Source: Lysobacter lycopersici (GTDB taxonomy: Bacteria > Pseudomonadota > Gammaproteobacteria > Xanthomonadales > Xanthomonadaceae). Taken from it: DNA of 64,000 nucleotides. How positions within the stretch are numbered: position 1 is the first letter of the stretch; each line of letters opens with the position of its first letter. The stretch is taken from NCBI RefSeq assembly GCF_007556775.1, contig NZ_CP041742.1:1178001-1242000 (forward strand). The letters are read 5' to 3'. Below the pieces are notes generated by a model that did no database searches, was not told the origin of the DNA, and saw nothing but the letters and a program-made list of their open reading frames with translations. Both the position numbers and the translations under genes were made by a program. This document shows, in pieces, positions 61,271 through 64,000 of the stretch.

Positions 61271-61989
61271 TGCTGGTCGCGCAGGGCTTGCGCAAGCGCT
61301 ACAAATCGCGCGAGGTCGTGCGCGATTTCGGCCTGACCCTCGATGCCGGCGAAGTCGTCGGCCTGCTCGGCCCCAACGGCGCAGGCAAGACCACCTGCTT
61401 CTACATGATCGTCGGCCTGGTGCCGGCGGACGCCGGGCGCATCGAACTGCACGGCCGCGACATCACCGCCGAACCGATGTACCAGCGCGCCAAGCTCGGC
61501 GTCGGCTACCTGCCGCAGGAACCCTCGGTGTTCCGCAAGCTCAGCGTCGCCGACAACCTGCGTCTGGTGCTGGAACTGCGCCCGGACCTGGACCGCGCCG
61601 GGCGCGAACGCGAACTCGCCGGGCTGATGGACGAACTGCAGGTCGCGCACGTCGCAGACCAGATCGGCGCCAGCCTGTCCGGCGGCGAGCGGCGCCGGGT
61701 CGAGATCGCGCGCGCGCTCGCGGCGAAGCCGCAGCTGATGCTGCTGGACGAGCCCTTCGCCGGCGTCGACCCGATTTCGGTCGGCGAGATCCAGCGCATC
61801 ATCCAGCACCTCAAGGATCGCGGCATCGGCGTCCTCATCACCGACCACAACGTCCGCGAAACCCTCGGCATCTGCGACCGCGCCTACATCCTCAACGAGG
61901 GCGCGGTACTGGCGCAGGGCACCCCGGACGTACTGCTGGCCGACCCGGAAGTGCGTAGGGTCTATCTCGGCGAATCCTTCCGCCTCTGA
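61270..61989 (+). CDS. lptB: LPS export ATPase LptB
   Basis: 239 residues, ABC ATPase: [18 protein letters not shown]-loop [14 protein letters not shown], signature [15 protein letters not shown], Walker [16 protein letters not shown], switch [10 protein letters not shown]. Energises LptB2FG. 69 nt before rpoN. Confidence 0.97.
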   Translation: MLVAQGLRKRYKSREVVRDFGLTLDAGEVVGLLGPNGAGKTTCFYMIVGLVPADAGRIELHGRDITAEPMYQRAKLGVGYLPQEPSVFRKLSVADNLRLVLELRPDLDRAGRERELAGLMDELQVAHVADQIGASLSGGERRRVEIARALAAKPQLMLLDEPFAGVDPISVGEIQRIIQHLKDRGIGVLITDHNVRETLGICDRAYILNEGAVLAQGTPDVLLADPEVRRVYLGESFRL

Positions 61990-62058
61990 GCCCACGGGCT
62001 GGCGCGCCGGCCTAGAATGGCCCCGAACCGCGTGGGGAACACGGTCCGACCATTCGCG

Positions 62059-63468
62059 ATGAAGGCACGCCTGCAAACCTCGCTCGGCCAGCAACTGGTG
62101 CTCACGCCCCAGTTGCGCCAGAGCCTGCACCTGCTGCAGTTGTCGGCGCACGAACTCGAAGCCGAACTGGCCGAAGCGGTGGAATCCAACCCGCTGCTCG
62201 ACTGGGCCGAACCCGCGCCGGTGGCGACCGAGGCCGCGCAAGCGGACGACGCCCCGCGCGATGACGCCCGCGACGCCGAGCCTTCCGCCGAATGGGAGCG
62301 CAGCGAGGAATGGTCGGCACCCACCATGCGCGGCGGCGACAACGACGCCGACCAGGACGCCGCCGAGCGCGTGGCCGCGAGCGAAACCCTGCACGACTAC
62401 CTGCAATGGCAGTTGCAGCTCTCGCAGTTGTCGCCGCGCCAGCTGCGCATCGGCGTCGCGCTGGTCGACGCCATCGACGACGACGGCTACCTGCGTGAAA
62501 CGCCCGAAGCGATTTCCGCCGCACTGGCCCCGGACATCATTGCCGGCGGCGACGAAGTACTCGCGGTCCTGCGCCAGTTGCAACGGCTCGATCCGCCCGG
62601 CGTGGGCGCGCGCGACCTCGGCGAATGCCTGTCGCTGCAGCTCGACGCCCTGCCCGCTTCGACCCCGGGACGCGAACTCGCGCTGCAGATCGCCGCCAGC
62701 GCCATCGAGCGGCTACCCAAGGTCGGCCGCGACGGGCTCGCGCGCGAACTGCAGGTGCCGGCGGAAGACATCGACGAGGCGCTGCACCTGCTGCGTTCGC
62801 TCGACCCGCGCCCCGGCGCGCGCCACGGCGACCTCGCCGTGGATACCTACGTCGTCCCCGACTGCATCATCCGCCGCCGCGCCGGCGTGTGGGAAGTCGC
62901 GCTCGCCAACCAACCATGGTCCAGGCTCGGCATCCACCAGGGTTACGAACGCATGCTGCAGCATGCCGCTGGCGAAGACGCCAGCTACCTGCGCAGCCGC
63001 CTGCAGGAAGCGCGCTGGCTGCTCAAGAACCTGCAGGCGCGCGGCGACACCCTGCTCAAGGTCGTGCGCTGCGTGGTGCGCCAGCAATCGGGCTTCCTCG
63101 AATTCGGGCCGCAGGCGTTGCGTCCGCTGACCCTGCGCCTGGTCGCCGCGGAGATCGGCGTGCACGAATCCACCGTGTCGCGCGCGATCGCGCGCAAGTA
63201 CGCGCACACCCCGCGCGGCACCGTGCCGCTGCGTGCGTTCTTCGCCTCGGGCGTCGAGGCCGAAGGCGGCGGCGAAGCATCGAGCACCGCGATCCAGGCC
63301 ATGATCCGGCAACTGGTCTCCGCCGAAGATCCGCGCAAGCCGTTGTCCGACGCCCGCCTGGCGGAAATGCTCAAGGCCGGCGGCGTGCCGGTGGCGCGGC
63401 GCACCGTGGCAAAATACCGCGAGGCGCTGCGCATTCCTTCTTCCCACGATCGCGTGCGCCTGGCTTGA
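62059..63468 (+). CDS. rpoN: RNA polymerase sigma-54 factor
   Basis: 469 residues. Region I Gln/Leu-rich LQTSLGQQLVLTPQLRQSLHLLQLS; acidic region II; core-binding region (LRQLQRLDPPGVGARDLGECL); HTH (VAAEIGVHESTVSRAIARKY); RpoN box ARRTVAKYREALRIPSS. ATG at 62059. Stands in the usual lptB-rpoN-hpf-ptsN order. Confidence 0.96.
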   Translation: MKARLQTSLGQQLVLTPQLRQSLHLLQLSAHELEAELAEAVESNPLLDWAEPAPVATEAAQADDAPRDDARDAEPSAEWERSEEWSAPTMRGGDNDADQDAAERVAASETLHDYLQWQLQLSQLSPRQLRIGVALVDAIDDDGYLRETPEAISAALAPDIIAGGDEVLAVLRQLQRLDPPGVGARDLGECLSLQLDALPASTPGRELALQIAASAIERLPKVGRDGLARELQVPAEDIDEALHLLRSLDPRPGARHGDLAVDTYVVPDCIIRRRAGVWEVALANQPWSRLGIHQGYERMLQHAAGEDASYLRSRLQEARWLLKNLQARGDTLLKVVRCVVRQQSGFLEFGPQALRPLTLRLVAAEIGVHESTVSRAIARKYAHTPRGTVPLRAFFASGVEAEGGGEASSTAIQAMIRQLVSAEDPRKPLSDARLAEMLKAGGVPVARRTVAKYREALRIPSSHDRVRLA

Positions 63469-63557
63469 GGCCTGCCCGGACGGCAACGAATTTTTCACCC
63501 ACGGCCGCGGCGCGAAGCGCCATGCTGTGGCCACCGAAAAGCAGCAGGAGGGAATGC

Positions 63558-63878
63558 ATGCGCATCGAAACCCACGGCCAGCAAATCGAAGTGACCCCGG
63601 CCCTGCGCGACTACGTCGAAACCAAGCTCGCGCGCCTTTCCCGCCATTTCGACCAACCGCTCGAAGTCCGCACCCAGCTCAGCCTCGACAAGCCCGACCA
63701 CAAGGCCGAGGCGACGGTGAACGTCTCCGGCCGCACCCTGCACGCCGATGCCAACGCGATCGACATGTACGCCGCCATCGACCGCCTCGCCGACAAGCTC
63801 GACCGCCTGCTGGTCAAGCACAAGGAAAAACTGGTCGACCAGCACCACGGCGCCGGCCAGCGCGGCGACGCCGGCTGA
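63558..63878 (+). CDS. hpf: ribosome hibernation-promoting factor (short type)
   Basis: 106 residues, single HPF/YfiA domain: MRIETHGQQIEVTPALRDYVETKL, FDQPLEVRTQLSLDK, HADANAIDMYAAIDRLADKLDRLLVKHKEK. CAGGAGGG upstream of ATG. His/Gly-rich end QHHGAGQRG. Confidence 0.95.
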   Translation: MRIETHGQQIEVTPALRDYVETKLARLSRHFDQPLEVRTQLSLDKPDHKAEATVNVSGRTLHADANAIDMYAAIDRLADKLDRLLVKHKEKLVDQHHGAGQRGDAG

Positions 63879-63885
63879 GCAGGGA

Positions 63886-64000
63886 ATGGCACTGGCGTCG
63901 TTGCTCGCCGTCGACCGCATCGCCTGCCTGGACGATGCCGGCGACCGCGACGAAGTCCTCGAAGCCGCCGCGCGCCTGATCGCCGCGGGCACCGATGTCG
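63886..64000 (+). CDS. ptsN: PTS IIA-Ntr protein PtsN, 5' part only
   Basis: 38 codons from ATG at 63886 (AGCAGGG upstream), 7 nt after hpf, open to the window edge. MALASLLAVDRIACLDDAGDRDEVLEAA fits the PtsN N-terminus, and position after rpoN-hpf is decisive. The active-site His is beyond the edge. Confidence 0.8.
   Translation, partial: MALASLLAVDRIACLDDAGDRDEVLEAAARLIAAGTDV

Overview
The window reads as chromosome of a high-GC gammaproteobacterium of the Xanthomonadales (Lysobacter, Luteimonas, Thermomonas or Xanthomonas-like). The main pointers are a fused aspartokinase/diaminopimelate decarboxylase, the MurD2-MurL route to D-glutamate in peptidoglycan, a XanB/ManC-type bifunctional mannose-phosphate enzyme, and several dispersed palindromes of the sort common in this order. 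Long antisense open frames are shadows of high GC3. I see no rRNA, tRNA or CRISPR array.

Layout. 1-5951 (minus): a secreted S9 peptidase cut by the window edge, rfbD-rfbC-rfbA-rfbB (dTDP-L-rhamnose) and ssb. 6097-13457: ispB, a dienelactone-hydrolase-like protein, then a tightly overlapped minus operon lysAC-murL-murD2. 13507-17056: two tandem PhzF paralogues, then an AT-richer patch with an orphan RES-domain protein and a RAYT transposase between inverted REP-like sequences. 17123-27448: glycine-zipper protein, EF-G paralogue, lysine-tailed HU protein, small lipoproteins, a CBM9/DUF5916 outer-membrane-type protein, a eukaryote-like SET methyltransferase, a cytochrome c and a secreted repeat protein. 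27668-29649: OmpR/EnvZ-type two-component pair.

30068-36348 is a complete suf operon (Rrf2 regulator, sufB, C, D, S) with a coiled-coil membrane protein, a GNAT and a Rieske ferredoxin. 36388-40232 is an iron-uptake unit: Fur-box-like site, TonB-dependent receptor, PKHD hydroxylase, PepSY protein. 40229-43904 holds a HutD-family protein, a HicAB toxin-antitoxin pair, ComEA, an M20 peptidase and a GlsB-type membrane protein. 44059-47278 pairs manC/xanB with divergent amgK-murU (MurNAc salvage). 47435-55484 holds a GIY-YIG protein ending inside a palindromic repeat, the hda-AI-2E-DUF2066 operon, and purM to purN followed by two DUF3108 proteins. 55497-64000 is the envelope cluster: murA, a TPR-like gene and ibaG on minus; kdsD-kdsC-lptC-lptA-lptB-rpoN-hpf-ptsN on plus, ptsN cut by the edge.

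The most interesting points are: (i) two copies of one palindromic element inserted in the same reading frame inside murL and murU; (ii) a HicAB promoter/operator merged with the comEA terminator; (iii) an XanB whose cupin metal-site motif is altered; (iv) stem-loop repeats inside the rfb and suf operons; (v) SET methyltransferase and lysine-tailed HU protein in the same neighbourhood; and (vi) an unpaired RES-domain protein on a foreign-looking patch.
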